DNA of 64,000 nucleotides from Pseudomonas maioricensis (GTDB lineage Bacteria; Pseudomonadota; Gammaproteobacteria; Pseudomonadales; Pseudomonadaceae): NCBI RefSeq assembly GCF_022790535.1, contig NZ_LOHG01000009.1, positions 75,083 to 139,082 of the forward strand, in the 5' to 3' direction. The position numbers and the translations under genes were made by a program. Every line of letters begins with the position of its first letter. Within the stretch, counting starts at the first letter, position 1. Below, in pieces: positions 28,782 to 37,260 of the stretch. Under the pieces are notes generated by a model. The model saw only the letters and a program-made list of their open reading frames with translations, made no database searches and was not told the origin of the DNA.

Positions 28782-29669
28782 ATGAAAATCGCATTCATCG
28801 GCCTGGGTAACATGGGCGCGCCGATGGCCCGTAATCTGCTCAAGGCCGGGCATCATCTGCATCTGTTCGACCTCAACACCACCATCCTCAATGGGCTGGC
28901 TGGATTGGGCGGGCGCATCAGCGAATCGCCGAAACATGCAGCTCAAGGCGCTGAACTGGTGATCACCATGCTGCCCGCTGCCGCCCATGTTCGCAGCGTC
29001 TATCTCAGTGAGGACGGCGTGCTCGCGGGTATCGGCTCAGGGGTGCCCGCAGTGGATTGCAGCACCATTGACCCGCAAACCATTCGCGAAGTGGCTGCCG
29101 CAGCGGCTAAGCAAGGCGTGAGCCTGGGCGATGCGCCGGTTTCCGGCGGTACCGGCGGCGCGCAGGCAGGTACGCTGACGTTCATGGTCGGTGCCAGCGA
29201 CGAGCATTTCGAAACGCTCAAGCCAGTGCTGGCGCAGATGGGCAAGAACATCGTTCATTGCGGTGGCATCGGCACCGGGCAAATCGCCAAAATCTGCAAC
29301 AACATGCTGCTGGGTATCTCCATGATCGGCGTGGCCGAAGCCATGGCGCTGGGCGATTCGTTGGGCATCGACACTGAGGTGTTGGCGAAAATCATCAACA
29401 CCTCGACAGGGCGCTGCTGGAGTTCCGAGATGTACAACCCATGGCCGGGCATCGTCGACACCGCGCCAGCTTCCCGAGGTTATACCGGCGGCTTTGGTGC
29501 CGAGCTGATGCTCAAGGATCTTGGCCTGGCCACAGAGGCGGCGCGGGTCGCACACCAACCGGTGATCCTCGGCGCGGTGGCGCAACAGCTGTATCAGGCG
29601 ATGAGCCTGCGCGGCGAGGGCGGCAAGGACTTCTCGGCGATTGTTGAGGGGTATCGCAAGAAGGTATGA
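28782..29669 (+). CDS. mmsB: 3-hydroxyisobutyrate dehydrogenase
   Basis: 295 residues, the usual family length, with AAGGAG before ATG 28782. NAD loop IGLGNMGAPMARNLLKAGH, substrate loop DAPVSGGTGGAQAGTLTFMV, and the catalytic-lysine region GGIGTGQIAKICNNMLL are all present. It oxidises 3-hydroxyisobutyrate to methylmalonate semialdehyde, the substrate of MmsA upstream. The repeat between the two genes leaves a 152-bp gap, so transcription may be shared but uneven. Confidence 0.95.
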   Translation: MKIAFIGLGNMGAPMARNLLKAGHHLHLFDLNTTILNGLAGLGGRISESPKHAAQGAELVITMLPAAAHVRSVYLSEDGVLAGIGSGVPAVDCSTIDPQTIREVAAAAAKQGVSLGDAPVSGGTGGAQAGTLTFMVGASDEHFETLKPVLAQMGKNIVHCGGIGTGQIAKICNNMLLGISMIGVAEAMALGDSLGIDTEVLAKIINTSTGRCWSSEMYNPWPGIVDTAPASRGYTGGFGAELMLKDLGLATEAARVAHQPVILGAVAQQLYQAMSLRGEGGKDFSAIVEGYRKKV

Positions 29670-29685
29670 AACTGATGCAATTCAA

Positions 29686-29774
29686 TGTGGGAGCAGAGCT
29701 TGCTCGCGATAAGGTTGAACGCGGTTCACTTCAGATCGCATCAAGCCTTATCGCGAGCAAGCTCTGCTCCCACA
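29686..29774. repeat. palindromic intergenic repeat (gagcttgctcgcgataagg family)
   Basis: Arms tgtgggagcagagcttgctc and gagcaagctctgctcccaca pair over about 28 bases. It lies between the convergent mmsB and MmgE/PrpD genes and may serve as a shared terminator. Confidence 0.9.
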
Positions 29775-29820
29775 GATGATTGCATTCCAGCCTCTCATCG
29801 TTGGGCGCCGCCTGTTTCGC

Positions 29821-31182
29821 CTAAGGCGCGCGCAGCAAATCCAGCATCTCCTGCAGATCAGTGATGTGCTGCAGATTCATGCACAGTTCGCCCAGGTGCT
29901 CGGCTTGCATGGCGGGCAAAGCGCGGGTGGCCAGCGAGCTGTATTTCTGCCACAGCTCGCTGTCGCCAATCGGGTTCAATGGGCCGCCCAGCGGGGTTTT
30001 GATTTGCAATGAAGCGCTACGCCCGTCTTCGCAGATCAGGATGACATGCGGCTCATCCAGTGGCGCAAGCGACGCATCGACGTGCATTTGAATCTTCTGC
30101 ATGAACGCCAGTAACGCCGGTGATGTGCGCTTTTTCTCCTCGTATGCATCAAGCCCCGCATGGCCCAGTACGCAACGCACCGTCAGGGCGTACGGCAGGC
30201 TCATTTGCGCAGCCGCCAGGGTTTGCGTGTCGAGCCCGGCGCACATGTCCACCAGAAACGCGCTGGCGTTCACCTTGATGGATTTCACCTGGTCTGCATT
30301 GATTTGCAGCTCGCTCAGCAACTGCCCAATCGCGTCGATGGCCGAGTGGGTGCCACGGCACGCCGCATACGGTTTGATGGAGCAGCGTGCCAGTTTCCAG
30401 ACCTCGCCCAAGCCTTCTGTCAGCGCTTGAGGTTGTGCCGTGTCGCGAGCGAGTGTGCGCAAGAATCCGCCCCACACGTCGTCGAACACCTGCGTCGGCC
30501 CGGTGATGCCTTCTCGGGCGAGCAATGCTGCGAGTACACCGCCTTCGGCCGGGCGTCCGGCATGGAGTTTTTTGCTGTCGGCACCATCGTGAATGAACGC
30601 CCACAAACCGCCACTCATACTGGCTGAAAGGCCCAGTGCCGATCCGGTCTGTTGCTCATCAAGCCTCAGCAACCGTGCGCATGCCGCTGCCGCGCCGAAT
30701 ACACCGCAGGTTCCAGTGGAGTGCCATCCCGCTTCGTTGTGGGGTGAATAGCCCCCGCAAGCTTCAAGCACCCGGCGCGCCACGTCGTAGCCGATGATCA
30801 TGGCGGTGATCAGCTCTTTGCCGTCCGGCATCGGCTCGCACAGCGGTAGCACCGCAAGCATCGCCGGAACGACGACCGCGCCGGAGTGATCGCAACCGCC
30901 TGAATCATCCAGCTCAAGTGCGTGCGCGGCGATCCCGTTGATCAGCGCTGCGTTGCGGGCCGATAACCCATAGTCGGCCCCCCAGATCACCGATGCGCCT
31001 TCTGCTTCGCTGGCGTTCATGGCACGCAATGCATTTTGCGTCAGAGGAGTTTGCGACCCGGCCAGCGCAGCGCCCAAGGTGTCGAGCAGATGCTGCTTGG
31101 CTTTAACGACCAGCGCTTCGGGTAATTCATCGAATGAAGTACGACAGATGAATTGACTGAGGGTTTCAACGGCGTTGCTCAT
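29821..31182 (-). CDS. MmgE/PrpD-family protein (2-methylcitrate dehydratase / iminodisuccinate epimerase fold)
   Basis: 453 residues from ATG 31182, the usual family length; the frame stays open to 31434 only because an intergenic repeat lies in it. Typical segments: LSQFICRTSFDELPEALVVK, KQHLLDTLGAALAGS, HALELDDSGGCDHSGAVVVP, EAGWHSTGTCGVFGAAAACA, and KPYAACRGTHSAIDAIGQL. The family includes PrpD, cis-aconitate decarboxylase and iminodisuccinate epimerase. A lyase of the fumarase/argininosuccinate-lyase superfamily and an amino acid importer lie in the same cluster, so epimerisation or dehydration of an amino-polycarboxylate is possible. Confidence 0.85.
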   Translation of the reverse strand: MSNAVETLSQFICRTSFDELPEALVVKAKQHLLDTLGAALAGSQTPLTQNALRAMNASEAEGASVIWGADYGLSARNAALINGIAAHALELDDSGGCDHSGAVVVPAMLAVLPLCEPMPDGKELITAMIIGYDVARRVLEACGGYSPHNEAGWHSTGTCGVFGAAAACARLLRLDEQQTGSALGLSASMSGGLWAFIHDGADSKKLHAGRPAEGGVLAALLAREGITGPTQVFDDVWGGFLRTLARDTAQPQALTEGLGEVWKLARCSIKPYAACRGTHSAIDAIGQLLSELQINADQVKSIKVNASAFLVDMCAGLDTQTLAAAQMSLPYALTVRCVLGHAGLDAYEEKKRTSPALLAFMQKIQMHVDASLAPLDEPHVILICEDGRSASLQIKTPLGGPLNPIGDSELWQKYSSLATRALPAMQAEHLGELCMNLQHITDLQEMLDLLRAP

Positions 31183-31217
31183 GAAAAGAGGCTCATAAAT
31201 GGGAATGATCGCTATCT

Positions 31218-31292
31218 CTGTAGGAGCTGCCGAAGGCTGCGATGGCATTATTCCTGATGCACCGCCTTCGCAGCCTTCGGCAGCTCCTACAG
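31218..31292. repeat. palindromic intergenic repeat (gccgaaggctgcgatgg family)
   Basis: Arms ctgtaggagctgccgaaggc and gccttcggcagctcctacag. It lies between the MmgE/PrpD gene and the first deacetylase gene and may split the cluster into two messages. Confidence 0.92.
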
Positions 31293-31315
31293 AATCAACG
31301 TAAGGCGTCAGCTTG

Positions 31316-32218
31316 TCAGGCGTTCTGCACGTTGTAATGCCGCTCAAACACCGCAGCCGGGTGATCTTCAGGCAGGGTGTTGTGGTTACCGCTCCACCAG
31401 TCGGCGACCTCCTCGGCAGTGGCAAACCAGACATCCGGTTGGGCCTTGAGCCAAGTCAACAGCTCCAGCAGCAAGCCGCTGCGGCCAACAGTGCCCAAGG
31501 TTTCCGGGTGCAGGCGCAGCACGTAACACAGGCCAAAACGGTGGAAGCCATTGAAATCATGCTGCCAGTTTTTCAACACCTCGGCGCTGGAGCCGATTCG
31601 CGCCTGGCTGACCGGCACGGCAGGCGCAAGGTTGAAGGCGAAGTAAGGCTCGTCTTCCAGCTCGCAGTGCAGCGGCAGTTCAACCAGCGGTTGGCTGTCA
31701 GCGTTGGTTGCCGGATGCAGGTAGGGCAGATCATCGCCTGCCCAGGACGACGACCAGGCGATGCCTTCTTCGCGTAAGGCATCGACGAAGCCCGGTGCAT
31801 AACTGCCCGCGGGTGCGCGAAAGCCGCTGGGACGCTGACCGGTCATCTCGGCGATGACCTGGCAGCCTCGTTTTAGCGAGGCGCGTTGTGCGGTGAGATC
31901 CAGTGCTGAAAAGTCTTCATGGCGATAACCCGAACAGGCGATTTCGTGCCCGGCAGCGTTGATGGCTTGAATCACCTGCGGATTTTCCTCGGCAACAATA
32001 CCGGGGATGCACCAGGTCGATGGCAGGTTCTGATCAGCCAGAATCTGCAGCACGCGTTGCACGCCGCGCGTGGTGCCGTAGCGCCAGACCGAGAGGCTTT
32101 TATCCCGCCCTGCGATGGCCGGGACCTGAGTCAGGATGCCGTGCACATCGTTGTAGTCGAACGTGATGACCACTGCGCAGCGATACGGTGCAGGCCAGGT
32201 TGAACGGGCTTCACTCAT
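31316..32218 (-). CDS. PuuE/PgdA-type deacetylase-fold hydrolase, altered metal site
   Basis: 300 residues from ATG 32218, which has AAGGAG upstream and overlaps the end of the next deacetylase gene by 8 bp. It has the NodB-like fold: VVITFDYNDVHG, LPSTWCIPGIVAEENPQV, GFRAPAGSYAPGFVDALREE, LRLHPETLG. In the metal-binding H-x3-H motif the first His is Ser (SGYRHED), whereas its neighbour has HGYRHES. The enzyme may use another ligand, have lost activity, or act with its paralogue. Relatives include allantoinase PuuE, peptidoglycan deacetylase and, from memory, cyclic imide hydrolase of P. putida. Confidence 0.8.
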   Translation of the reverse strand: MSEARSTWPAPYRCAVVITFDYNDVHGILTQVPAIAGRDKSLSVWRYGTTRGVQRVLQILADQNLPSTWCIPGIVAEENPQVIQAINAAGHEIACSGYRHEDFSALDLTAQRASLKRGCQVIAEMTGQRPSGFRAPAGSYAPGFVDALREEGIAWSSSWAGDDLPYLHPATNADSQPLVELPLHCELEDEPYFAFNLAPAVPVSQARIGSSAEVLKNWQHDFNGFHRFGLCYVLRLHPETLGTVGRSGLLLELLTWLKAQPDVWFATAEEVADWWSGNHNTLPEDHPAAVFERHYNVQNA

Positions 32219-33059
32219 GGCGGTGCTCCTTGAGCCAAAAGTTGGCGACGTCGTTGCACGTGGCGAACCAGACATCCGGATGGCTGTGCATGTGTTCGAG
32301 AAAGCGTTCCAGAATGCCGATGCGCCCCGGTTTGCCGCTGATCTTGGGGTGGAACAGCGTGGTCATGCACAGACCTTCGCGATAGGTGCCGTCGAACTCG
32401 CTACACCAGTTGTCCAGCGTCTGGTCGTAACTGGCGATGCGGTCCAGCCCGGCGGGATAATTCGGCGCCCGGGTGTAAGCCAGCGAGGCGTAATCGTCCA
32501 GTTCCCAGCGCCCGGGGATTTCCACTAAGCCGTCTGGCTGACCGGGCACTTCGATGAAGTACGGGCGGTCGTCGCCACGCATGCTGCTGGAGTAGGTCAC
32601 GCCGCAGTCCATGAGCAGGGCGGGTGTTTCTTTGTGCCAGTCGCCTGAAGGCGTGCGGAAACCTGTGGCAGTGATGCCCAGATAACGTTTGAAAATGTCG
32701 GCGCTGACTTTCATGACGTCGCGCTGGGCTTGCAGGTCCAGGGCGAAAAAAGATTCGTGGCGATAGCCGTGATAAGCCACTTCGTGGCCATGTTCGATGA
32801 TTGACTGGCACTGGCGCGGCCAGTTTTCCACCACCCAGCTCGGGACAAAAAATGTCGCCGGTGTGGCATGGGCTTTAAGCATATCCAGCAGGCGAGGCAA
32901 GGCGCGATAGGGGCCGTAGCTGCCGAAAGTGAAGTATTCCGGTTTCTGCCAGATCGAACCGTCGAGCATCGCAGCACCGGTCGGGCCGTCCAGATCGAAC
33001 GCCAGGGCGACGCTGGCGCGGGCGTTATCGGGCCAGCGCAGATCGTGGGTGGCAAACAT
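32211..33059 (-). CDS. PuuE/PgdA-type deacetylase-fold hydrolase, intact metal site
   Basis: 282 residues from ATG 33059, chosen for its GGAG seven bases upstream; in-frame starts at 33071 and 33104 also exist. Motifs: VALAFDLDGPTGA (catalytic and metal Asp), HEVAYHGYRHESF (metal His pair), TGFRTPSGDWHKETPALLM, TTLFHPKISGKPGR. Members of this subgroup act on small cyclic amides or on N-acetyl sugars. The neighbours (amino acid importer, lyase) favour a small amide or imide over a polymer. No signal peptide is visible, so it is cytoplasmic. Confidence 0.85.
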   Translation of the reverse strand: MFATHDLRWPDNARASVALAFDLDGPTGAAMLDGSIWQKPEYFTFGSYGPYRALPRLLDMLKAHATPATFFVPSWVVENWPRQCQSIIEHGHEVAYHGYRHESFFALDLQAQRDVMKVSADIFKRYLGITATGFRTPSGDWHKETPALLMDCGVTYSSSMRGDDRPYFIEVPGQPDGLVEIPGRWELDDYASLAYTRAPNYPAGLDRIASYDQTLDNWCSEFDGTYREGLCMTTLFHPKISGKPGRIGILERFLEHMHSHPDVWFATCNDVANFWLKEHRHE

Positions 33060-33122
33060 GGGCGTCTCCATTGCAAACCGTTGAGCATCACCCGCCCGAT
33101 CCATGGGCGAGTGTCGTTTGGC

Positions 33123-33968
33123 TTACTTGGCGCCGTTCAGAACCGCTTCTTTGACTGCGCCGTTCTGGAGCTGCCACTTGCCGAGGATCTGCTCGTAGGT
33201 GCCGTCTTTGATCATGTCGTTGAGGGTGGCGATGATCGCTGCGCTCAGCTCCGGATTATGTTTGGCAACGCCCAGACCGGTGAGCTGACGAGCCAATGGC
33301 TCACCCAGAACTTTGAATACGCCAGGTTCCTGGCCCTGAATGTACGGCAGGGTTTCGCTGCCTTGCACGGCGGCGTCCAGGCGCGACTGACGCAGTTGCG
33401 CACGTGCATCAGCGCTGCCTTCGGTACCGACTACGGTGATGGCCGGTTTGCCTTTGGCGACGCAATTCACGTCACTCCATTTGGCGATCTCCACCGGGAA
33501 CGTGGTGCGACGGCTGGTGCCGATCTTCTTGCCGCACATGTCTTCAACGGTCTTCAGGTCTTTCTGCGATTCGAGGGTGTAGAACTGCGGGCCTGTGCTG
33601 AAGTAGTCGACGAAGTCCACGGTCTGCTGACGCTCAGGGGTGTCGGTCATACCCGACAGCACGATGTCGATACGGTTGGTTGCCAGGCCGCTGACCATTT
33701 GCTCGAAAGCGGTTTCCTGCCACTTGATCTCAGTACCCAGACGCTTGGCAATTTCGGTACCCAGGTCGTAATCGACGCCGGTCAGTTTGCCGGTTGCCGG
33801 GTCCTTGAAATCCATCGGAGGATAATTCGGGGCAATACCCGCAGCAATGAAGCCCTTTTCCTTGATGGATTTTGGCAGTGCGTGAGTGTCGGCTGCCCAG
33901 CTCGAAACCGAAATCAGGGCGGACAGTACAGCGGTAGCGGTAAGCGCGAAAGTTTTCAAATCGGACAT
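33123..33968 (-). CDS. polar amino acid ABC transporter, periplasmic binding protein
   Basis: About 281 residues with a signal peptide (MSDLKTFALTATAVLSALIS, then SSWA-AD). A TTG three codons upstream is an alternative start. Family 3 solute-binding features: FIAAGIAPNYPPMDFKDPAT, GVDYDLGTEIAKRLG, VSGLATNRIDIVLSGMTDT. This family binds polar amino acids, opines and similar zwitterions. Genes for its ATPase and permease follow upstream in the same direction with short gaps. Confidence 0.9.
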   Translation of the reverse strand: MSDLKTFALTATAVLSALISVSSWAADTHALPKSIKEKGFIAAGIAPNYPPMDFKDPATGKLTGVDYDLGTEIAKRLGTEIKWQETAFEQMVSGLATNRIDIVLSGMTDTPERQQTVDFVDYFSTGPQFYTLESQKDLKTVEDMCGKKIGTSRRTTFPVEIAKWSDVNCVAKGKPAITVVGTEGSADARAQLRQSRLDAAVQGSETLPYIQGQEPGVFKVLGEPLARQLTGLGVAKHNPELSAAIIATLNDMIKDGTYEQILGKWQLQNGAVKEAVLNGAK

Positions 33969-33987
33969 CCTCAGCAAGGGTTAGGGA

Positions 33988-34752
33988 TCAATTCAGAACG
34001 GCAGCAATAAAATCCTGGGTGCGTTGATTGCGCGGGTTCATCAGCACGTCTTCCGGTGCCCCCGTCTCTATGATTTGCCCGGCATCCATGAACACCACGC
34101 GGTTGGCCACTTCCCGGGCAAAGCCCAGTTCGTGAGTGACCACGATCATGGTCATGCCGCTTTTGGCCAGGTCGCGCATGACCGACAGCACTTCCCCGAC
34201 CAGCTCAGGGTCAAGCGCCGAAGTCGGCTCATCGAAAAGCATCAGCTTGGGGCGCATGGCCAAGGCACGGGCGATGGCAACACGTTGCTGCTGACCACCC
34301 GAAAGCTCGATGGGATAAGCATTGGCCTTGGCTTCCAGGCCGACACGCTTGAGCAGTTCCATGGCCAGTTCGCGGCAATCCTCAACAGGTTGGCGCAGCA
34401 CCTGGGAGGGCCCTTCGATGATGTTTTCCAGCACTGTCATGTGGGCGAACAGGTTGAAACGCTGAAACACCATGCCGGTCTTGAGCCGCTGTTTAGCGAT
34501 TTGTACGTCGCTCAGTTCCACCAGCTTGTGGCCGTCGGTACGGAAACCGAGGATTTCGTCATCCACCCACAAGCCGCCAGCGTCGACTTTTTCCAGCTGG
34601 TTGATGCAACGCAGCAAGGTGCTTTTGCCCGAGCCTGACGGGCCGATGATGCACAGCACTTCGCCGTGAGGGATTTCCAGATTCACGTTCTTGAGCGCCT
34701 GGAAGTCGCCGAAGAACTTGTTGACGTCTACCGCCTTGACGATGTTCAGCAT
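33988..34752 (-). CDS. polar amino acid ABC transporter, ATPase
   Basis: 254 residues. Walker [20 protein letters not shown]-loop [17 protein letters not shown], signature [16 protein letters not shown], Walker [20 protein letters not shown], and switch His in [13 protein letters not shown] are all canonical for GlnQ/HisP-type importers. It lies 19 bp downstream of the permease gene and 19 bp upstream of the binding-protein gene in the minus-strand operon. Confidence 0.95.
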   Translation of the reverse strand: MLNIVKAVDVNKFFGDFQALKNVNLEIPHGEVLCIIGPSGSGKSTLLRCINQLEKVDAGGLWVDDEILGFRTDGHKLVELSDVQIAKQRLKTGMVFQRFNLFAHMTVLENIIEGPSQVLRQPVEDCRELAMELLKRVGLEAKANAYPIELSGGQQQRVAIARALAMRPKLMLFDEPTSALDPELVGEVLSVMRDLAKSGMTMIVVTHELGFAREVANRVVFMDAGQIIETGAPEDVLMNPRNQRTQDFIAAVLN

Positions 34753-34770
34753 GATTGCGCCTCCTGAGGC

Positions 34771-35646
34771 TCAGTTACGTTTGCCAGCGCCACGGGCGAA
34801 GCGTTTTTCCAGTCGGCTCTGACCGAACGTCAGGATGGTCACGACCGCCAGATACCAGATGCCGGCCACGATCAGCAGCTCCATGACGCGGGCGTTGGCG
34901 TAGTAAATGTTCTGGGCGTTGTGCAGCAGCTCCGAGTACTGAATGACGCTGGCCAGACTGGTCATTTTCACCATGCCGATGAACTCGTTGCTGACCGGCG
35001 GGATGATGATGCGCATGGCCTGCGGCAGGATGATCCGGCGCAAGGCTTGCAGGCGCGGCATGCCGATGGACTTGGCAGCTTCATACTGGCCACTGTCCAC
35101 CGAGAGCAGACCGGCACGCACCACTTCGGCGGTGTAGGCACCTTGGTTGATGCCCAGGCCCAACAGCGCAGCGGCAAACGGCGTAATCACCTCAACAGTC
35201 TTGAACTCGAACAGACCGGGGATGCCCAGAGTCGGGAAGATCAACGCCAGGTTGAACCACAGCAGCAGTTGCAGGATCAGCGGCGTACCCCGGAACAGCC
35301 AGGTGTAACCCTGAGCGACGTAGCGCAGCAGCGGGTTCTGCGACATGCGCATCACCGCAACGATGACCCCGAGTACGACCCCAAGCGCCATGGCCAGAAT
35401 CGACATGATGATGGTGTTGAGCAGGCCGAACATGATCGATTCTGCTGTCAGGAACTGCCGCACGAAACCCCATTCGATATTGCCGTTGATGAAGGCGTTA
35501 ACCAGCCCGATCAACATCACCACGATGAGTGTCGCGGCGAAGTAGCGGCCGTAGTAACGACGCGGTACCACCTTGTAGGTCGAAATGTCGTACTTGGCTG
35601 CAAGTGAAGCGCGTTCGGCGCTGGCTGAAGCTTGAGGCTTGGACAT
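34771..35646 (-). CDS. polar amino acid ABC transporter, permease
   Basis: 291 residues with about five or six membrane helices and a 50-residue cytoplasmic lead. It has the HisM/GlnP pattern: GTPLILQLLLWFNLALIFP, GLGINQGAYTAEVVRAGLLS, and the EAA loop EAAKSIGMPRLQALRRIILP. A single permease gene suggests a homodimeric channel. It starts 21 bp after the lyase gene ends, so both are likely on one message. Confidence 0.93.
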   Translation of the reverse strand: MSKPQASASAERASLAAKYDISTYKVVPRRYYGRYFAATLIVVMLIGLVNAFINGNIEWGFVRQFLTAESIMFGLLNTIIMSILAMALGVVLGVIVAVMRMSQNPLLRYVAQGYTWLFRGTPLILQLLLWFNLALIFPTLGIPGLFEFKTVEVITPFAAALLGLGINQGAYTAEVVRAGLLSVDSGQYEAAKSIGMPRLQALRRIILPQAMRIIIPPVSNEFIGMVKMTSLASVIQYSELLHNAQNIYYANARVMELLIVAGIWYLAVVTILTFGQSRLEKRFARGAGKRN

Positions 35647-35667
35647 GATGCAATACCCTCCGATGAA

Positions 35668-37095
35668 TCAGCCGCGCGGACCCGCGTAGTCGAGTGCCCA
35701 TTTTTCCTGAGCGATCAACTGCGCCTTGAAGCGCTCGATCTGCTCGGCAACCCGCACGGGCGAAGTACCGCCCCAGCCACTGCGCGCGGCCAATGCTGCT
35801 TCCAGCGTCAGTGCGTCGAGCACTTCAGGCGTCAGGCGTGAGTCAGTTGCGGCCAGTTGTTGGGTGCTGAGTTCTTCCAGGCCGATATTGTTTTCTTCAC
35901 AGAGTTGCACCAGCTTGCCAGTGATCTCGTGCGCTTCCTTGAACGGCACGCCGCGTACAGCCAGCCAGTCTGCGACCTCGGTGGCGAGGGTGAAGCCCAG
36001 TGGTGCCTGACGCAGCAATTCGTCAGCGCGCACCTTCATGGTCTGGACCATGCCCGCGAAGGCTGGCAGCACCAGGTGAACCGTTTCCAGGCTGTCGAGA
36101 ATCGCGTGTTTGTCTTCGCTCAAATCACGGTTGTACGACAGTGGTTGAGCCTTGAGCACGGCCAGAATGCCGGTCAGGCTGCCGATCAATCGGCCTGATT
36201 TGCCGCGGGCCAGTTCGGCTATATCCGGGTTCTTTTTCTGCGGCATGATCGAGCTGCCGGTGGCGTAACCGTCGTCCAGTTCCACCCAGCGGAACTGACG
36301 CGACGTCCATAGGCAGAACTCTTCGGCCAGTCGCGAAATATTGATGCCGAGCATGCTGCTGCAGAACAGGAATTCCGCGACGTGATCGCGGCTGGCGACC
36401 GCATCGATGGAGTTCTCGCAGGGGCCGCTGTAGCCCATTTCTGCTGCCGAACGTTGCGGGTCGCGGGCGATGGCCGAGCCCGCCAGGGCCGCTGCGCCCA
36501 ATGGCGACAGATTGAAGCGTTTGTCCCAGTCTTGCAGGCGCTGAACGTCACGGTGAATGGCCTGAGCATGCGCCATCAAATGATGAGCGAACACGATCGG
36601 CTGCGCCTGCTGCAAGTGAGTAAAGCCCGGCGCAATGGTGTTGATGTGCTGTTCGGCTTGTGAGACCAGCGCCTTTTGCAGTTCGAGAATGGCCAGGGTC
36701 ATGACCCGTACCTGATCGCGCAGGAACAGGCGCATGTCATTCGCTGACTGATCATTGCGTGAACGGCCTGCACGCAATTTGCCGCCCAGTGTGCCAAGGC
36801 GTTCTGTCAGCAGACGCTCAATGAACGTATGCACATCTTCGTCGGCGGCAATCGGCTCAATGCTGCCCGCAGCGAAGTCCACATCGATGGTGCGCAGCGC
36901 TTCAACGATGCGTGCAGTTTCGTCGGTGTCCAGCAGCCCGGCGCGGTTCAATTCATTGGCATGCGCCTTGGAGCCAGCAATGTCGTACGGCGTCAGACGG
37001 AAGTAGGCGCGTGGCGAGCGTGACAGGTTTGCCATGGCTTCTGCCGGGCCGGTTTTGAAGCGCGCGCCCCAAAGGCGATCAGTTGCGTCAGACAT
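35668..37095 (-). CDS. argininosuccinate-lyase-like enzyme (fumarase/aspartase superfamily)
   Basis: 475 residues. The superfamily signature GSSIMPQKKNPDIAELARGK is near residue 283; TLGGKLRAGRSRNDQSAND and GFTHLQQAQPIVFAHHLMAH also match. The N-terminal half (PYDIAGSKAHANELNRAGLL, DEDVHTFIERLL) looks like the actinobacterial-type subgroup and not like the housekeeping Pseudomonas ArgH, so it is probably a paralogue. Superfamily members split C-N bonds to fumarate, including argininosuccinate, EDDS and iminodisuccinate. It heads an importer operon and is divergent from a LysR gene, which points to catabolism, not arginine synthesis. Confidence 0.85.
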   Translation of the reverse strand: MSDATDRLWGARFKTGPAEAMANLSRSPRAYFRLTPYDIAGSKAHANELNRAGLLDTDETARIVEALRTIDVDFAAGSIEPIAADEDVHTFIERLLTERLGTLGGKLRAGRSRNDQSANDMRLFLRDQVRVMTLAILELQKALVSQAEQHINTIAPGFTHLQQAQPIVFAHHLMAHAQAIHRDVQRLQDWDKRFNLSPLGAAALAGSAIARDPQRSAAEMGYSGPCENSIDAVASRDHVAEFLFCSSMLGINISRLAEEFCLWTSRQFRWVELDDGYATGSSIMPQKKNPDIAELARGKSGRLIGSLTGILAVLKAQPLSYNRDLSEDKHAILDSLETVHLVLPAFAGMVQTMKVRADELLRQAPLGFTLATEVADWLAVRGVPFKEAHEITGKLVQLCEENNIGLEELSTQQLAATDSRLTPEVLDALTLEAALAARSGWGGTSPVRVAEQIERFKAQLIAQEKWALDYAGPRG

Positions 37096-37147
37096 GTAAA
37101 TTCTCCGTTGGCACGTTGATTGCTCAAACCCTTTTGTGTGTTATCAA

Positions 37148-37167
37148 CTGCGATGTGAAGATCGCAG
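37148..37167. promoter_or_regulatory. candidate operator between the lyase operon and its LysR gene
   Basis: A perfect inverted repeat, ctgcgat - 6 bases - atcgcag, lies in the 165-bp divergent intergenic region. Such dyads are common LysR binding sites, though the spacing is not the classical T-N11-A. Confidence 0.45.
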
Positions 37168-37260
37168 GGCGAGCAAGGAATAAGTGGGCTTACACATAAC
37201 GTTGAATCGATCAATTGAGAGGGATGCTAGAAAAAACCAACGCGTGGGGAAATGTTTTAA

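Noticed and set aside
31183..31434. N-terminal extension of the MmgE/PrpD frame
   Set aside because: It reads through a palindromic intergenic repeat (31218-31292) and into the next gene; the family start matches ATG 31182.
32868..34010. 380-codon plus-strand frame across the deacetylase and binding-protein genes
   Set aside because: Crosses two real genes on the other strand and shows no known domain.
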